DNA from: Gnetum montanum
Taxonomy: Eukaryota; Streptophyta; Gnetopsida; Gnetales; Gnetaceae
Reading direction: 5' to 3'
NCBI GenBank assembly: GCA_015680685.1
Contig: MNCI01037977.1
Location: 184,910 to 248,909 of the forward strand
Length of the DNA stretch: 64,000 nucleotides
The translations under genes and the position numbers were made by a program. Shown here one piece after another: positions 35,350 through 48,499 of this stretch. Position 1 is the first letter of the stretch; the number at the start of each line of letters is the position of its first letter. Under the pieces are notes generated by a model. It saw only the letters and a list, made by a program, of their open reading frames with translations. It ran no database searches and was not told where the DNA came from.

Positions 35350-36421
35350 TTCTTTGTTAGCTCCACCAATGGTTTTGCGATCTTAGAAAAATTTTCTATG
35401 AATCATTGGTAGTAGCCAGTATGTTTAAGGAATGATCGAATATCTTTTACAATTTATGGTTGGTGGGTTATTCCTTAAATGACCCTTATTTTCTCAAGGT
35501 CTACCTCGATTCCTGCTTGTAATATTCTATGCCCCAATACAATGCCCTCCTAGATCATTAGATGAATTTTCTACTAATTAAGCTACAAGTTGATTTTAAC
35601 ACATTATTTTAGCACTTGCTTAAGGTAGTCTAGGGCTTGCTCAAATGTAGCTTCATAAGTACAGAAATCATCCATGAAGACTTCTATACCACTATCGATA
35701 TGCTATTAAAAATGCTTAAAACCAAGTGCTAAAATGTGGTAGGAGCATTCTATAGACCAAATGGCATTTTGTGATATGAAAAAGTCCCCCAGGGACTTAT
35801 GAATGTTATCTTTTCTCGGTATTCTAGTGCAATTTGAATTTGGTTATAGCCACTATAACCATATAGAAAACTATAGTAACAATGTCCAAATAATGTGTCT
35901 AGAATCTGATCAACAAAAAGCAATGGAAAATGATCCTTGAATGTTGCCATATTTAGCAATCAAAAATTGATGTAGACCCGTCACTTATCACCTTCCTTTG
36001 GCACAATTATGAGTGGACTAACCCACTCACTATCTGCAATGGGATAAATGAACCCTACCTTGAGGATTTGCTCGATTTCCTCCTTGACGATCTACTTTAG
36101 TTTGGGATTTAATTGCCTCTATGGCTATCTTTCTGACTTCATGGCCAGATCAGTGTAGACACAATGCTAGCATATCCTAGGATCAATCCCTATGAGTTTA
36201 GGATATGACCAAGCAATAGCTACTGATCATTTTTCAACTACCTTTAACAGCATCATTCTTTTCTCTAGAGCAAGATTTACATTAATTATAATTAGCTTTC
36301 CATTTTTCAAAAACACATATTTCATTTTGGTTGATAGCATTTTCAATTCAAGAGGCTCTTGCTTGAAACTTTTAGAAATTTCCAACTCTTCCCAGTAGGT
36401 ATCATCGTTTGTATCATCCAA
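35350..36421 (-). pseudogene. Element C reverse transcriptase, broken
   Basis: The fingers GFIYPIADSEWVSPLIIVP lie near 36035; motif A is FLYGYSGYNQIQIA, where the catalytic Asp of FLDGYSGYN is Tyr; SPWGTFSYHKMPFGL follows at 35750. The FMDD catalytic motif is intact in VFMDDFCTYE (about 35661-35684). The 36227-36421 stretch is the protease-RT linker. Many stops are present. It is homologous to E's RT throughout. Confidence 0.83.
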
Positions 36422-36631
36422 GAGTTGGTGATGAACTTACTCTATTTCATCCATGCCCATGACATATCCACATGTCAAGCTTTCAGTTGGTTCCTTGCAA
36501 AGTGTGATGCTCTCAGAATCAACGGTCAACCATTGGGTGCCCTCTTATTTTGTGGCTACTATGTATAGATACCTTTGGATTTTTGCTTCTGGTGCACACT
36601 ACTTGCATGTAAAGATAAATGCTTGCTTTAT

Positions 36632-37085
36632 GACCTAGAGTTTTTGCACACAATTGCACCCTATATTGCTATACATGATGCATGGAACTCTCTTCTTCTT
36701 GATCTTTCCAAATGCATTTTCTTTAGATATCTCCAGGGAAAGATCTCTGATGCCCATTCTTGCATCAATAGTGCTAAACCATGTCCTTCCCATGATGATT
36801 GGGAAATCCCCTTTGTAGTTCTCCACCTTGATCACTAGGAAATTGGCAGGATAAGACCACCCACAGATAGTGATCACAATGTCTTCTACTAGTCCCAATG
36901 GAACAGTGATAGATTGGTCTGCCAATTCCAATCTTATGTTGCTCTTCTTGAGAAGAGGCAGGTTTCATGCAATGTACATCTCATGAGAAATTAAATTGAC
37001 ACCAGATCCTAAATCAAGAAAACCCTTACACGGTTCATTCCTAGCAATTTGCAAATAAATTAGAGGACTTCCAGGATCAACTAAT
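36632..37085 (-). pseudogene. Element C protease
   Basis: Reading from about 37085: PLIYLQIARNEPCKGFLDLG with the active-site Asp kept in FLDLGSGVNLIS, then MYIA, a stop, LPLLKKSNIRLELADQ, ITICGWSYPANFLVI and FPIIMGRTW. It is the same family as the protease of E but with the catalytic residue present. Reading ends at 36635. Confidence 0.78.
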
Positions 37086-37099
37086 TTCCTGGGAATTTT

Positions 37100-39671
37100 T
37101 TCAGCATGGATCTAATCAGATATAGTATGAGTAATCATGATTATATGGATCTTAGGAAAATTTTGGTTTTAAGGGGACTCAAAGGTATTTGGTACAGAGG
37201 AAGATGGAGAAGCAGGGTTGTCAATCATGGGTGTATGTAAGGGCTTAGGTGGATTGTGAGGTCGAGAGAAAAATATTTTCTTTGATTGAGTATTCAACCC
37301 ATATGATTGATAAACTGGGTGTAAGTTAATAGCCCTAGTAGCATTGTGTTGTTGTGATTGAGCTAGTAATTCACCCTACATAATGTGTAGTAGGTGGTAG
37401 TTGTGTGGTTAGAGGAGGAGCATGTGTAGGGATAGGGGAAAGATAAGGGTAAGAGGTGGTATCCCTTCTTTCATGTGGAGAATGAGTTCAATAATAATTA
37501 GAAGGGTAGTAGTGAGACTGGAAAGTAGAGATGTGACTTAAGGAGTCACATGGAGACAGTGGTTGTTGAACGTAATAACCATATGGATCAAGCTATTGAT
37601 AATAGTACTACTACCTTGGTGGTGCTAGTGCCCAAGATTATGGTTGTTGCCACTATTGATACTGCTCATATGGTTGCGGTGAAGCTCCACTTGGATAATA
37701 TTGCAGTTGTTGGCGAAACTACCTGAAATTACCTTGAGGATAAGGTAATCTCTTGGATGTTTGCCTTTGTGTTAGTTATGGATTTAAAGCATACACCAAA
37801 GACTCCTATAGACATGACACTATGGGACAACATCCCTTAGGATGTTCATATTAGTAGATGTCACATCCACCATCATTATTTGATTTACTGTCTACAACCT
37901 CTTCTATTACAGTAATCTTTCCCTTACCTTTGTGATAGGCATGTTCAATGTCCTTATGCCTTCTGCACTCATGATCACTACCTTGTTCTTTAGACTCTTC
38001 AGCAACTTTGAGAACAACTTGAAATATGCTATCCATGGAGTCCCATAATTGATCAAACTTGGGTATAATTTTAGATTAAAATTTTTGGAGTGGTAAGGTT
38101 TTCCTATTCACCACCTTATCAGATACGGATTCATCCTCACTGTCATAGAATTGAACCTCCCTCTTGAGAATGGAAGGATCATAGTTGTACTCTTCTATAC
38201 TTTCTCTTCTTCTTAATTCACCCTCCTCTTTAGCTACTTGCTCTATTAATCTTTGTATTTGATAGGCACTTAATTCTCATAGTCTCCCTTGGGCATAGAC
38301 ACCAAGGGTTCTCCTCATTTCTGATTAAAGCCCATCTACAATGTGGTGAAGTTGATCCAGTTGAGAATAACCATGGCCAAGACATTTGTGCATTAAGGAG
38401 TAGTATCAATTGATGGTGGCATCCAAGGGTTCATGTGTTCCTTGTTTCTATCTTTGAATTTTCCTTCTTAACTTGGACACTCTAGAGTACATTTGATATT
38501 TATCATTGAATAACTCAAGCATAGTACTTCATCACCTAATAAATTATGGCTCTAAGGACCAGTACCAGTTCTCTGCTTCTTTGATGAGTATCCTAGGGAA
38601 CAACTTAAGTTTCTTCCACCCATTCTCTATGTTCTACAAGGCACATGCATCTTGAAAAGCTTGGAGATGGTTCTGTGGATCAAAGTTATATCCCCCTTCA
38701 AATCAAGGAATATTGTTCATATCTAACCTTTTGATTCGACTATCCTTCTCATGCCTTATTGGAATACATGTTACCTCTGCGATATTGAGCATACTTCGGG
38801 TAGCAAGCAAAGGTTCATTAAGGCCTTGACCGTGGTGCCTACGATGCCCTTTACTACCCCTTCATTCATGGCGATGTACCTCTCTTGTAGATCTATGATC
38901 TTCATCTTACCTTTCCTGATGGTGATTTTGGTCCCTTCAATTATTTTGGTCATCTCCATCATGGTCTCACCTTCTATGGTCACGATTAGAGCCAAAAGAA
39001 GAAGATGATAATGATAAAGGGGAAGAGGAAGGAGAACTAGCACCATCACAATGCCTACTACCATCTCTTCGGTGATCATGACCATGATCATGATCTTGCA
39101 TTTTTTCTACATCCCTACCTTGACTTGCCCCTCCAGATCCTTCTTTTTCATTGGATCCCATTTTACTAGAATTAGGATTCTGAATTATGGACTGCAACTT
39201 CTAGTTTTGACCTCCTTCACTAAAGTTAAAGAGAGGAGTTTCATTGAATGAAAAATCCCTAGAGAAGGGTTCTCCAGTAGCTTGTTGGTACAATAGGAAT
39301 GGAGAATTTTTAAATATTTTTCCCTTCAAATATTCATAGAATTTTTCTAGTTGTTGATCTTGTAGACATTGTGCTTTAGTGGGATGATAATCCCTAGTGT
39401 TAGTATCTTGCAACACATACTTGGCATGATGTTCCAGAAGATCATATTGTATAAGCATTTGGTGGAGCATGGAAAGAACAGATCAATTGGGTGGAAACAC
39501 AATGTTGCCCTCCATGTCACGCCATCATAGTTGTTCATCCTGGTGCAGGATGAAGGTGAAGTTTAGTACATACTCATCATGATGAGCATATACTATTTGA
39601 TATTATTGAGGCATTGACTGATAAGCTCTATTAGACTTGGATGGAGAATCACTCCTCTGAGAAGAAGACAT
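37100..39671 (-). pseudogene. gag: Element C gag, broken
   Basis: The start is at 39671 (MSSSQRSDSPSKSN). It is followed by a low-complexity Arg/His/Ser-rich part (about 38970-39190), a capsid region near 38750-38460 with HLQAFQDACAL and KLKLFPRIL, a region with the repeated charged stretch RLIEQVAKEEGELRRRES, and a decayed knuckle at 37827-37865 (CDIY then YEHPKGCC, second Cys lost). The C-terminus (37830-37100) is rich in Gln, Tyr and Pro. Multiple frameshifts and stops occur. Confidence 0.75.
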
Positions 39672-39810
39672 TTTTAGTTAGAAAAATAAAAATCATAGTG
39701 TGCTTTTAAATATTGTTGTAGTAATCTTAAGATGTGATGTGACTCTAGGGTTTGTTCCAATGATTTAAATAATTTTACTATGTCCTAGATAGTACATAAA
39801 ATAACCAAAA

Positions 39811-39830
39811 ATTCCCCAACAATGGTACCA
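39811..39830 (-). other. Primer-binding site of element C
   Basis: The minus strand reads TGGTACCATTGTTGGGGAAT, one base inside the 5' LTR (39832). It aligns with the common TGGCGCCGTTGCCGGGGA site. Confidence 0.8.
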
Positions 39831-39831
39831 A

Positions 39832-40706
39832 TGATGAGCGGTAAGGTACCCCTACGTCCAACCATATGAATTACTAAGGCATTTATGTATGATTTGATTG
39901 AATTCTATGGACCTATAATTCTCTACTACACTAGTTCTTCTAGGAAGTGAAATGGGCATTGAGAACATTCGTTGTCTTCCCAACTACACTTGTGAGGCTC
40001 AAGGGTGTACTTTAAGTACAATTGAGGTACATGATTTTTCTTATTTTATGTTTTATGAGTTTAATTACCTACAATAAGAATGAAAGGTAGAGTAATTTAA
40101 GATCTAGTTCATTTATGGTCTAACTAGCGTAACACAAGTAACTACCCCACTTTCCTGGACACATCTTGAACACATATAGTGTTGCTAAGCTAGAAAATGT
40201 TAAGTGTTGTTGGGTTACCAAGTACTATATATATATGTTCAAAGTGGTTGTGCTTGTGTTCATTAATTGTTGGAAAGTAATTACTTAATTCAAATGCATT
40301 AAAACTAGAGTGCATGAAATTAAAGTGCATTAAAAGAAACATTAATCTATTCTCAGTGTTGCAAGGATTGTTAAAAGAGTTCATTTTATTCCCACCACAT
40401 TGCTGCACTCAGGTGCATCAATGTTTGAACAAAGAACCATACATACTTAGACTCCTTCTACTGGAACTCAAAAAATATTCTAGCTTTGGAGAAAATAAAC
40501 TACAAGAGCTTTGCTACTTTGAATGAAAAATGAAAACTAGTTGCCAAATTGGAAGCCTAGGCACTATATTTATAGGCTAGAGTATATCCCTCGACGTCGG
40601 ATACTCAATGTTGCATCAAGGCCCTGATGTTGAATACCCAACGTCGCATCAATGCCCCGACATTGGATACTTGACATTGGAGCATGAGAAAAAATGCTTT
40701 TCATCA
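39832..40706 (-). repeat. 5' LTR of element C
   Basis: It starts TGATGAGCGGTAAGGTACCC and ends GCTTTTCATCA. It pairs with 12842-13663. A TATA complement (ATATTTATAGGC) lies near 40567. It is the best example of the three-unit U3 array. Confidence 0.88.
40592..40679 (-). promoter_or_regulatory. Three-unit palindromic U3 array, element C
   Basis: Units at 40592-40613, 40625-40646 and 40658-40679 are each 22 bp and separated by 11-bp spacers CATCAAGGCCC and CATCAATGCCC, giving an exact 33-bp period. Each unit is an imperfect dyad, for example CGACGTCGG facing CAATGTTG. The core is GACGTC/AACGTC where other elements have GATATC. Confidence 0.75.
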
Positions 40707-42970
40707 CATAAAAAAGATAGATCAAGGGACCATAGAGGATGATATAGGAGCCATGGAAATTCTCCCAATTTCTCATCTTCCTCTTCCTCTTCAACGTCTA
40801 GTTTTGGTAAAGATGAATGTAGGTATAGAGATAGAGCTCCACTATGGGGTTGAGATAAAGATAGAAATCAAACCTCAGGGAAAAATCAAAGACATCAAAA
40901 TGAGCATAGACGAGATCATCACAATTAGATGAATAGAAATATAGATTATCACTATGATGTGTCTGATACAGATGAACCCTTGTTGATTACTAGGGGCCTA
41001 ACATAGATTTGGGAGGTAGTTCAAATACCTCAAAGGCATCAAAGGGACAACAACATTAGATGGCTTAATATGAATAACATTCTAAATTTATGGGAGGCTA
41101 TAATTGTAATCCACAAAATCATTTACAAGCCTTCCATGATGCTTATGCCGTGCAAAATATAGAACATAAGTGGCAAAAGCTTAAGCTCTTTCTTAGGACA
41201 TTAGTTGTCGAAGCTAAAAGTTGGTATAGATCGTTGGAACCAGATTCAATCTATCGATGATCCATAATGTTGGAAATTTTCAACAAAAAATACTAAACCT
41301 ATGTGAGGGTGTCCAACTTGAAAAAACAAATCCAAGGATGGAAGTGAGAAAATCAAGAACTCTTAAATGTGGCCTTGGCTAGATACTATTTGCTACTACA
41401 TAGATGTGTCAGCCATGATTTCTCTCAAAAAGAGCAACTATTTTACATAATAAATGGGCTCTGTAATGTAACAAGGGAGGCCCTTGGGATTTATGTCCAA
41501 GGTTAGTTATATGAATTGAAAGCCCATCAAATACAAAGGCTAATCGAGCAGGTGGAAAAAGAAGAAGGATAGCTATGTTAATAAGAGAATGTAGAGGAAT
41601 ATAACTGGGACCCAACTCTTCAAAAAAATATGATCCATATTTATGATGAGGAAAAAGAGCAACTCTTAATGAGGTGATTTCACAACAAACCTTGCCAATA
41701 CAAAAGTCTATTGATAAGCTTGAAGCAAGGCTAGATAAGATATGGGAGTTGATGAATGAAAATGCTACAACTTACGTGAAAACCGTAGAGGAGAGGATAA
41801 TGCAACAAGAATTAAGTGATCAAAAAAAGATGAGAAAAAAGAACCAAGAAACATCTAGGAACACTCACTGGAAAAAAAGGAAAATAGCTATGGAAGAAGA
41901 GGCTATAGACTCAACCACAAAAGAGGATGATGGATGTGACATCTACCTATATGACCATCCAAAGGGCTATTGCCTAATCATGTTACATCTACATGAGTAT
42001 TGGGCTTTTGCTTTGAATCCCAAGTTTGTACAAAAGAAAATGCCTAGAAAATTGCCTTTTTCACAATGTAATTATGGATAGTCTTACAACCAACCATATT
42101 ATCCTAATGGGACTTCTTATCAGCCTTAAAACTACTGTCAACCGCAATGGCAAAAACCATAGTTAGGGGGAGGCCATCATCAAACCAACACTACCCTCAC
42201 TACTAACCAAACCCGTACGAATATTATGTTCAACAACCTATTTCCTTGACTGGTTCTACTTCCTCTACCTCAAATCACTACTACCACTGTTTCGAATATC
42301 ATCAACCCACAACATCTTCTATGGGATCACCACCTCATGCCTCTCACCCTTTGTCATATCCTCAATATTCTCATACTTCTCTTCATCACATCTCATTGCC
42401 AACAACATAGGAAGGTTTGACACCATAACATCAATTAAAAAATTCCACTTGCGCTGTGAACATACATAGAAATGATAAGCCTAGTAGATCTCCACCACAA
42501 CCTCAGAAATGTCCTTTCTTTAGGATGGTTCCCACACATGAGCATAAAACTTATAAACCTACTAGCACATGAAAACCCACATAAGGCTAATCTGGTGCAA
42601 CACCCTTCCTCTCTGAAATAATGTCACTTGATCATATGCAAAAACCAACAACCATCACCACCCTAACACAAGACATAAAAGACAAAGCTATCATTGTGGA
42701 GAGATAGAAAAATCCATGCATCAGTAATAGTAAAGGATGCAATTTTGGGCTGGAAATTCAAAATAGTAGCACAGCCCACAACAAAGCTTAAGGAACAAGT
42801 GTGTGAGTGAAAATTAGTCTATGTAGTACCCACTAAACCAGAGGACACTTAATGGCTTGAAAATAAGAGTGTAAAATTGTTTCAAAGATGCATGGAACCA
42901 GCCAAACCACTTATTAATTCTTGTCATGGTCAAGAGTTTAGTTGTGATGGAGATGCCCCATCCTAAATCA
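40707..42970 (+). pseudogene. gag: Element D gag, main part, broken
   Basis: It continues from 12841 after element C is removed. Order: Arg/Ser-rich stretch with IEIELHYGVEIKIEIK in one frame, capsid (about 40975-41310, decayed), then a clear piece 41674-42081 with LDKIWELMNENATTYVKTVE and a knuckle at 41935-41973 (CDIYLYDHPKGYC, second Cys now Tyr). The C-terminal part ends near 42970 over the polypurine motif GTTGTGATGGAGATGCCC. No protease or RT follows; this matches F and G. Confidence 0.75.
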
Positions 42971-45070
42971 AGAACTAATAAGAGTTTTTTGCCTTTTTTG
43001 TTTTATAATTTTTTATCATTTCCCTATTTCTTTCTATATTTTCTAATTCTTAATGTGTTTTCCATTTCTTATTATTTTTCTTTTTTCTTTATAATTTTCT
43101 CTTTTCTTTAGTCATTTTCTTTATGTTTTATGAATGTTTTTTATGTTTTTGTTAATAAAATTTCCAAGTCATGATGCAAAAGTCAACACTATATGTTGGG
43201 TTTTTGTGCTATGCTATTAAGATGATTGGGTAAGTAATTGTGAGGTAGTGAGACCGCCTCATCCATCCCTCTAGTTCTCTAAATAAAAAGGTCTTTTGTC
43301 ATGAAAGCAATTTGGTTCTTCTTTCATCAAACTAAAATTCATCAATGATCATTGTACCTTGAAGAAAGAGGGAACAACCAAGTGGGAATGGCAAGGGTAT
43401 GACCTCAAGGAAACTTGTTGGGTTCTCTTCTTAACTTCCTTCATGTGGCTTACGACTCGTGGAATGTATCATCACTCCTCTATCGACCAATAACAAGAAG
43501 CTAAAAGTCTTTGCATGGTGTGGTTCACATCCAAAATCATAAAAATATGAAAGTTAAATAATAATAATAATAATAATAAATAATGGAAATTCAAAGTACA
43601 CTGCTTAGACACAATAATGGGCAAGACATGTTACCCATGCTTGAAGGCACCCCTCTAACTAAGGCCCTTCCTTCTTTTTTTTCTTCTCTTTTTGGAGTGA
43701 TGATTGTCCTTTGAGGTGATTATGGACTCATGGTAGTGGGCAAGAGGGAACACATCAATTTGAGATCATTTTTAGTGGTGTGGACTTGGTCTAAAACTTG
43801 GGCGGATAGGTATGTGGATCATTTTAATCACATTTAACATAAGAACATATTGCGGACATGATAAAGTACCTTACATCCTAATCTTTATGATCCCTTCTCA
43901 TCCCACTCATTCACCTCACTATTGCACACAATTATGAGCTTTTTGGTTTTGTGTAGTATAGTGCAACATCCCAACCAAGGCAGTTTTGTGTTGTTTGGAA
44001 TAAAGGCATGGTCTACATTTAACTTCTTAGGTGATGGACATCTATAAAAGTGGTTATGCAAGGGCATTATGGTAGGAGCCTGCTTTGGGAATGACCCACT
44101 TACATAACTTTTGTTGATCATGGCTTTTGAACTAACCTTCACATCTTCCAGAACATCAGTGATGGTTTCTTTGAATTTATGCATGATTTTGGAACTACTC
44201 ATTCATTTCATTAATGTTTCCTACTTTTCTATTTCCATATCCATTAATATTTCTTGGCCATATTCTAAATTAGACCTTTCATTTTCATTGTTTGAAAACT
44301 TCTATGCGTTTGGAGTTACACTTATTAGTCATGGGGGCTAAGGATGTTTGCTTTGAAAATTTTCTAAATATCGTATTTTTGAACATTGTGGTAACTAATA
44401 GTAATTGATCAAAATTAATGCAAACAACTTGATGATTTTAGTTATTGCATAGCCTTGGGCATAGTACATTGTCATCATCTTATGCTTAAACACAAACTAA
44501 AGGATCCAAAAAGGGTTAATTATTAAGGAAAATTTAGCAACACTAATGTTGATCCTTTTGTGATTGCAAGTGATGCTAAAAGAAACATCTAAGGAAGAAG
44601 TTCTTTTACTAGGTACAAAAATGAAACCAAGAGAGGGATAATGGAGGATATGCCCATGGAAAAATAGTAGCACATACAAGATAATGGATTAAACATCACA
44701 TGATTGCTTGATCCATGGGACAGTGAGAAGAAATTTTAGTCCATCCTTCAAGAACATTTTGCATAACCAGAGAAGCATCAACATAAAAATCAAGGTTGGA
44801 AGTCTACCACCGTCAACAGTAATAAGAATAATCATTTTTAGTAGTGTTTTGAAGACCTCTACAAATTTTGTAATCTTCAATGTTTGTCCAGTATTTTTGA
44901 CACTTTATCATTTTGTTTGCATCCACTCAAATAAAATTTTGTAATGCGGCACTCAGAGTCAATTAGTAGTTAGAGTTAGTCAATAATCCCATACCTTCTC
45001 AATGTTTTATAAAGAATTTGTTCCTCCTTTTGTTCACTTGAGGAAAAATTTTTATTTAGTTGTGGGGGTA
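42971..45070 (+). other. Element D 3' non-coding region
   Basis: It is T-rich at its start (42980-43160), then matches the reverse of 46418-48500 (element F). It contains an AAT microsatellite (about 43558-43581) and polypurine-like motifs at 44327-44340 (AGTCATGGGGGCTA) and 45060-45070 (TTGTGGGGGTA, adjoining the LTR). No gene is supported. Confidence 0.7.
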
Positions 45071-45566
45071 TGATGAATCATATTTTGCATAGGCCCCAAT
45101 ATCAAATCCCTAATATTGGAGCACAAGTGGTGATATTAGATACTTGATATCATGAGGTTCATTTTCACTTATAAATATGCATGTGATTGTTGTGTATTGG
45201 GCATCTTTGGTCAATAGAGTAGTCAAACTCTTGCAGTTTTATTCTAGTCTTAGAGAACAGTTAGTGATCGCTAGTAGTGTGGATCTAAGTTAGTTTTATG
45301 ATGTCTTATTTGAGTGGCAATGTACATGGACATATTCCATGAATGAAAATAATATTGAGATTGATTCTTATTCATTGTAGCACTTTGACTTAGATTAGAT
45401 TTACTTTTAATGCGATTTAAATTCAATGTACTTAGTTAATATTTACATTTTCATGCACATTAATGAATTGGTGGAATGAGCGTGACTAGTTTTGAGCGTA
45501 AACATGTATTTGCTTGGTAATCCCAGCAACGTTATTTCTTAGTTCACCCAGTAGCATAATGCTTGG
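45071..45566 (+). repeat. 3' LTR of element D, first part
   Basis: It starts TGATGAATCATATTTTGC, with a GATATC-type array near 45095-45160, and pairs with 11664-12487. It is interrupted at 45566 by F and resumes at 51996. Confidence 0.85.
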
Positions 45567-46417
45567 TGATGAGTGGTGAGGTACCCCTATGCCCAACCAT
45601 ATGAATCATAAGCACTCATGCACGATCTAGTCGAATTCTATGGATGGGAGTAGTTGTGGCATCTAGATTGCTATGCCTTGATCATAGTTCGTTGTCTTCC
45701 CACTTAGACTAGTGGTAGCTTTGTCACATATGGTTTAGTCCAGAGTGAGGCATATGATTTTTATTATTTTATAATTTATTGTTCTACAATTAACAATATG
45801 TTGAAACTCAATTTATAATCAATTCAAGTAATCTTATTTTTAATTAATAGTCAACTACCCTAACATAAGTATCCAATCCCACTTCCCATGCACATCTTGA
45901 ACACATATAACGCTGCTGGGTTATCAAACATTAAGTGTTGCTGGGATTACTAAGAGTCATATGCATGCTCAAAGTGATCGTACTTATGTGCCTAATTAAT
46001 TAACATGCATGAAAATGTAAATATTAATCACGTACATGAAAAGTAAATTGCATGGAAAGTAAATCTAATCTAAGTCAAAGTGCTGCAATGAATAAGAATT
46101 AATCTTGATCTTATTGACATTCATGGAATATGTCCAAGTACATTGCCACTTGAATAAGACTCCATAAAACTAACTCAGATCCACTCTGTGGGCACTCACT
46201 AACTATTTCGTAAGATTATGGAATAAAACTGCAAGATTTCAACTACTCTATTGACAAAACTATGAAAAACTAATGCAAAAACTATTTCCCAAACCATATG
46301 CCCAAGCACTACATTTATAGGCTAGTTCATACCCCCCGATATTGGATATCTAATAATGCATCTAAGGGCTTGATAGTAGATATTTGATATCAGAGCTAGG
46401 CAAATCATGACTCATCA
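45567..46417 (-). repeat. 3' LTR of element F
   Basis: It starts TGATGAGTGGTGAGGTACCC and ends GACTCATCA, followed by the polypurine tract complement TACCCCCATGACTG. GATATC array near 46335-46395; TATA complement ATTTATAGGC near 46313. Confidence 0.88.
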
Positions 46418-48499
46418 TACCCCCATGACTGAATGAAAACTCGTCCTCGAGTTAAACAAAATGAGGAACAAGTTTCTTACAAAATATTAGGAAAGTATGG
46501 GATTATTAACTAATATGCAAACTACTAATTGACTCTAAGTGTTACATTATAAAATGTTATTTTAGTGGATGCATACAAAATGACAAAGTGACAAAAAGAT
46601 TGAACAGACATTGAAGATTACAAAATTTATAGAGGTCTTTAAAATTCTACTGAAAATGATTCTTCTTGTTGTTTCTAGTGATAGTAGATTTTTAACCTTA
46701 ACTATTATGTTGATGCTTCTCTAGTTATGCATAACATTCTTGAAGGGTGGGTTGAAATTTCTTCTCATTGCCCCATGAATCTATTAAGCATGTGAATTTT
46801 GAGCTACTATCTTGTATGTGTTATGATTTTCCCATGGTCATATCCTTCATTGTCCCTCTCTTGGTTTTGTTTTCATGCTTGGCAAAAGAACTTCTTCCTT
46901 AGGTGTTTCTTTTAGCATCACCTGTAGTCACCAAAGGATCAACATTAGTTTTGGTAAATTTTCATTAATAATTAACCCTTGTCATATCCCTTAGTTTTTT
47001 TTAAGCACAAGGTGATTACAACATACTATGCCCAAGGCTATGAGGTAACTAAAATCATCAAGTTGTTCACATTATTTTGATCAATTGCTATTAGTTACCA
47101 TGATGTTCAAAAATAGGATGTTGAAAAATTTTAAAGTAGGCATCCCTAGCCCTCATGACTAATAAGCGTAACTCCAGAAGCACATAGGTTTTTGAATAAT
47201 TAAAACTAAAGGTCTAATTTAGAAGATGGCCAAGAAATATTAATGGATATGAAAATAGAAAAATAGGAAAAATTAATGAAAAGATAAGAAGTAGTCCCAA
47301 AATCATGCATAAATTTAAAGAAACCATCATTGATGTTCTGGAAGATGTGAAGGTTAGTTCAAAGCCATGATCATTAAAAGTTATGCAAGTGGGTCCTCCC
47401 CAAAGAAGGCTCCTGCCATAATGCCCTTGCATAACCACTTTTATAGATGTCTATGGGCACATAAGAAGTTAAATGTAGACCATGCCTTTATTCTAAACAA
47501 CACACAACTACCATGGTTAGGATGTTGCACTATACTACACAAAACCAAAAGGCTCATAATTTCATGTAGTAGTGAGGTGAATGATGGGATGAGAATGGAT
47601 TGTAGAGATTGGGATGTAAGGTACTTGACCATGTCCATAATAGGTTCTTGTGACGAGTGTGATTAAAATGATCAACATACCTATCCATCCAAGTTCATAC
47701 CATGAATAGTGACCTTGCATTGATGTGTTCCATCTTGCCAACCATCATGAGTCCACAACCACCTCAAAGAACAATCATCACTCCAAAAAGGGAAGAAAAG
47801 AGAAGAAGGAAGGAAGGGCCTTAGTTATAGGGGTGCCTTCAAGCATGGGTACCATGTCTATCCAACCTCATAACTAATGCTAGTACCCCATTATTGTGTC
47901 TAAGGGGTGTGATTTGAATTCCCATAATTGTTTATTATTATTTTTTCTTTTCCCTCTTCTTTTTCTTTTTTTAATGTTTTTTGTTTTATTTTTTTTATGG
48001 GAACCACACCATGCAAAGATAGAACTTTCTTTTTATTGGTTGATGGGGGAGTGATGATACATTCCAAGAGGAGTTATAAACCACATGAAGGAAGTCAAGA
48101 AGAGAACCCAACAAGTTCCCTTGAGGTCACACTCTTTGCCATTCTCACTTGGTCATTCCCTCTTTCTTCAAGGTATAATGATTATTGATTAATTTTAGTT
48201 TCATAAAAGAAGAACCAAATCATTTCCATGAAAAAGACCTTTTATTCAAAGAACTGGAGGGATGGATGAGGTGGTCTCACTGCTTTACACAATTACTTAC
48301 CCAATCATCTTGATAGCATAGCACAACAAGAAAAAAGAAAAAAACCAACACATAACGTTGACTTTGCATCATGACTTGGCAATTTTATTAATAAAAACAT
48401 AAAATACATTCATAAAACATAAATAGAACGACTTAAGAAAAGAGAAAATATAAAGAAAAGAAAAATATTAAGAAATGGAAAACATATGAAGAATTAGAA
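46418..48499 (-). other. Element F 3' non-coding region
   Basis: No coding sequence. It holds a second polypurine-like motif complement near 47140-47160 (CCTAGCCCTCATGACTAATA). The block 47340-47700 matches A, C, D and G. Confidence 0.7.

Larger units (their letters stand above)
12842..40706 (-). mobile_element. Element C: gag-pol LTR retrotransposon, split by B and E
   Basis: LTRs are 12842-13663 (3') and 39832-40706 (5'). Own sequence is 12842-15140, 25512-26192 and 33529-40706, about 10.2 kb. Target-site bases CATAG (12837-12841) and CATAA (40707-40711) match 4/5 within D's gag. Order on the minus strand is gag, protease, RT, RNase H, integrase, 3' non-coding. It is the only element here keeping traces of every pol domain. 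All are broken. Confidence 0.88.
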
